A stretch of DNA of 5,956 nt, taken from NCBI GenBank assembly GCA_015488975.1, contig WFMT01000166.1, positions 1 through 5,956 on the forward strand, read 5' to 3'. The DNA comes from Campylobacteraceae bacterium. GTDB lineage: Bacteria > Campylobacterota > Campylobacteria > Campylobacterales > JALSKU01. The notes under the pieces are model-generated. The model worked only from the letters and a program-made list of their open reading frames with translations. It made no database searches and was not told the DNA's origin. Positions 5,804 to 5,956 of this stretch are shown in pieces; positions within the stretch are counted from its first letter, which is position 1; the number at the start of each line of letters is the position of its first letter. The translations under genes and the position numbers were made by a program.

Positions 5804-5956
5804 TTAATCAAAATGCAAAATATCTTTTGCCTGCATCATATCTTTGTCTCCTCTTCCTGAAACATTGATAATAAAAAGGGAATTTTTCAATTTTTCTTTT
5901 TCAATTTTTTTAAGATATGCTATAGCGTGGGAGCTTTCAAAAGCAGGAATGATACC
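5804..5956 (-). CDS. trpB: Tryptophan synthase beta chain (3' end only)
   Basis: This is the last 50 residues of a minus-strand gene whose start lies beyond the window; the stop is TAA at 5806–5804. The fragment opens with GIIPAFESSHAIAYL (1–15) and continues to FIINVSGRGDKDM (28–40). Both are signatures of the TrpB C-terminus: GIIPALESSHAL and VNLSGRGDKD in enterobacteria. The Ser of SGRGD (S377 in the Salmonella enzyme) contacts the pyridine nitrogen of the pyridoxal phosphate. The ESSHA form fits the standard TrpB1 type, not TrpB2. TrpB condenses indole with serine to make tryptophan, normally in complex with TrpA. Here the next gene, 21 bases on, is a dedA homologue and not trpA. The tail after SGRGDKDM is short, ending ILHFD. 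Confidence 0.92.
   Translation of the reverse strand, partial: GIIPAFESSHAIAYLKKIEKEKLKNSLFIINVSGRGDKDMMQAKDILHFD

Noticed and set aside
1..5956. CRISPR array, tRNA or rRNA, insertion sequence, toxin–antitoxin or defence system
   Set aside because: No spaced direct repeats, cloverleaf, terminal inverted repeats, transposase or toxin-like ORF was seen. Nearly every base is in a recognised gene, with gaps of 57 and 21 bases only.

Overview
The window is low-GC DNA (roughly 30% G+C by eye) with tightly packed, often overlapping genes. Gene content points to a Campylobacterota (epsilonproteobacterial) organism. The strongest sign is a nap cluster in the order napF–(small gene)–napL–napD, because NapL and a 3'-terminal napD are typical of the epsilonproteobacterial napAGHBFLD arrangement. 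The A+T richness and Lys/Ile-rich proteins fit Sulfurimonas/Arcobacter-like lineages, but the genus cannot be fixed from this sequence.

Left part, + strand, positions 1–1738: the 3' end of a periplasmic nitrate reductase operon. It holds the end of napF (iron-sulfur maturation protein), an unrecognised acidic 88-residue protein, napL (exported beta-propeller protein) and napD (NapA signal-peptide chaperone). The three junctions overlap by 10, 4 and 4 bases and each downstream gene has a clear Shine-Dalgarno site, so the block is almost certainly one translationally coupled transcript. The catalytic genes (napA, napB, napG, napH) would lie upstream, outside the window.

Middle, + strand, 1739–2626: a 57-base gap with a TATAAT box, then psd (phosphatidylserine decarboxylase) from a TTG start. 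Psd makes phosphatidylethanolamine and is functionally unrelated to Nap. It may have its own promoter, may receive nap read-through, or both.

Right part, − strand, 5956 down to 2623: trpB (3' end only), then a DedA-family membrane protein, pepA (leucyl aminopeptidase) and ychF (P-loop ATPase/GTPase). The gaps are 21 bases, then overlaps of 4 and 1 bases, so this is a compact operon of housekeeping functions. It converges on psd, and the psd and ychF stop codons overlap, leaving no room for an intergenic terminator.

No RNA gene, mobile element, CRISPR array, prophage or defence-like locus is visible. Most of the window is ordinary core genome. The least explained item is the 88-residue protein between napF and napL, followed by the long C-terminal tail of NapD and the poorly understood NapL.
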